From contig NZ_JAVRIF010000004.1 of the NCBI RefSeq assembly GCF_031846185.1, forward strand, positions 248,001-312,000: a stretch of 64,000 bases of DNA, written 5' to 3'. The notes under the pieces are model-generated. The model made no database searches and was not told the DNA's origin. It saw only the letters and a list, made by a program, of their open reading frames with translations. Every line of letters starts with the position of its first letter. The first letter of the stretch is position 1. Positions 63,440 through 64,000 of this stretch are shown piece after piece. The stretch is from Thalassotalea_H castellviae (GTDB lineage Bacteria; Pseudomonadota; Gammaproteobacteria; Enterobacterales; Alteromonadaceae). The position numbers and the translations under genes were made by a program.

Positions 63440-64000
63440 TTATCGACGCTGAAAGTTACGCTTTTTATGGGCTTTTTTATCTGAAGATTTATCGCCAAAA
63501 GCTTTCTTTCTCGCGCGTTGCTTTTCTTTGCCTTTACTGAGCTTTTTCATCACCGCTTCGGTTTTCGTTAAATCGGGTTCATAACCTGGAAACCATTGTT
63601 GTAATAGGCGTCCATCTAACACCTCTTCAACGGCTTTTAACAGCCATTCTTCACTTGGCGCCATTAACGAAATAGCAAGTCCTTCTTTACCTGCTCTACC
63701 CGTACGGCCTATGCGATGAATATAGTCTTCTGCAACGTAAGGCAATTCAAAATTGATCACGACATTTAAGTCATGAATATCAATACCTCGAGCGGCAACA
63801 TCGGTAGCCACCAATGCTCTCGTTTTTCCGGCTTTAAATTCAGCTAGAGCACGCTCTCTTGCCCCTTGCGATTTATCACCATGAATCGATTGCGTTTTAA
63901 TACCGTCTTTGCACATTTCTTTGGCAAGCTCGTCAGCACCTTGTTTGGTGCGCGTAAATATAAGCACTTGTTGCCAATTTTTTGAACCAATTAAAAAAGA
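63440..64000 (-). CDS. rhlE: DEAD-box ATP-dependent RNA helicase, C-terminal part, cut by window edge
   Basis: The reading frame is open to position 64000, so the gene begins outside the window; the start-like codon at 63967 is internal. The C-terminal helicase domain is visible: QSIHGDKSQGARERALAEFK, ALVATDVAARGIDIHDLNVV, and VAEDYIHRIGRTGRAGKEGL (motifs IV to VI). The tail is very basic (KGKEKQRARKKAFGDKSSDK), typical of RhlE-like RNA helicases that remodel ribosomal or cold-stress RNAs. The symbol is tentative, since several DEAD-box subfamilies share this tail. Confidence 0.8.
   Translation of the reverse strand, partial: SFLIGSKNWQQVLIFTRTKQGADELAKEMCKDGIKTQSIHGDKSQGARERALAEFKAGKTRALVATDVAARGIDIHDLNVVINFELPYVAEDYIHRIGRTGRAGKEGLAISLMAPSEEWLLKAVEEVLDGRLLQQWFPGYEPDLTKTEAVMKKLSKGKEKQRARKKAFGDKSSDKKAHKKRNFQRR

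Noticed and set aside
1..64000. CRISPR array, prophage, integrative element or defence island
   Set aside because: I found no regularly spaced repeats, integrase, transposase, phage structural genes or tRNA-flanked borders; the window reads as chromosomal catabolic islands.

Overview
The window looks like a chromosomal segment of a marine gammaproteobacterium of the Alteromonadales, most like Colwelliaceae (Colwellia or Thalassotalea). The base composition is AT-rich, there are several large TonB-dependent receptors, and the sugar section has the usual Alteromonadales make-up: LacI regulator, GPH and GluP transporters, TonB receptor and glycoside hydrolase or phosphorylase. This placement is an inference from gene content. 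I saw no rRNA, tRNA, CRISPR array, intact insertion sequence or phage genes.

Region 1 (1-5344) handles hydroxycinnamates and hydroxybenzoate: an acyl-CoA ligase cut by the window edge, a hydroxycinnamoyl-CoA hydratase/lyase, an aromatic-acid MFS symporter, 4-hydroxybenzoate hydroxylase PobA and a divergent AraC-type regulator. Region 2 (5487-11549) has a TetR regulator, a TonB receptor, a lipoprotein YtcJ-type amidohydrolase and a hotdog thioesterase.

Region 3 (11556-34113) is built around polyamine and beta-alanine catabolism. It holds a BauR/BauA/BauC-like set with a double-cupin protein, an aldehyde dehydrogenase and an FAD amine oxidoreductase; two more PuuB-like oxidases; PuuC; a PuuR-like XRE-cupin regulator; a second TonB receptor paralogous to the first; and an operon of gamma-glutamyl-GABA hydrolase, gamma-glutamylpolyamine synthetase and polyamine aminotransferase. 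A repeated AT-rich motif with a TTGAAC core marks its promoters. Two pseudogenes lie here: a decayed amidohydrolase tail and a DUF3422 gene split by one in-frame stop. Regions 1-3 together could describe the uptake and breakdown of hydroxycinnamoyl-polyamine conjugates: the amide would be cleaved, the aromatic half would go through HCHL and PobA, and the amine half through the Puu/Bau genes.

Region 4 (34598-43034) is mixed. It has a two-component pair in which the kinase lacks its phospho-acceptor His and the AAA+ regulator lacks GAFTGA and the Walker B acids, then cytochrome c', a b561-type cytochrome, an M61 protease, an AraC regulator with an NTF2-like secreted protein, and a small CWC protein.

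Region 5 (43036-59961) is a LacI-type sugar-utilisation locus. Four copies of a palindrome centred on AAGCGCTT sit in front of a GH1 glucosidase operon and between a large TonB receptor and a tight operon of GPH symporter, GH94 phosphorylase, gluconokinase and a secreted CBM9-like protein. The phosphorylase plus gluconokinase pairing points to cellobionic acid, the oxidised product of cellulose attack, as the substrate.

Region 6 (60031-64000) has an AIM24-family protein, a DsbA-like oxidoreductase, an exported amidohydrolase-RidA fusion and the C-terminal part of a DEAD-box helicase.
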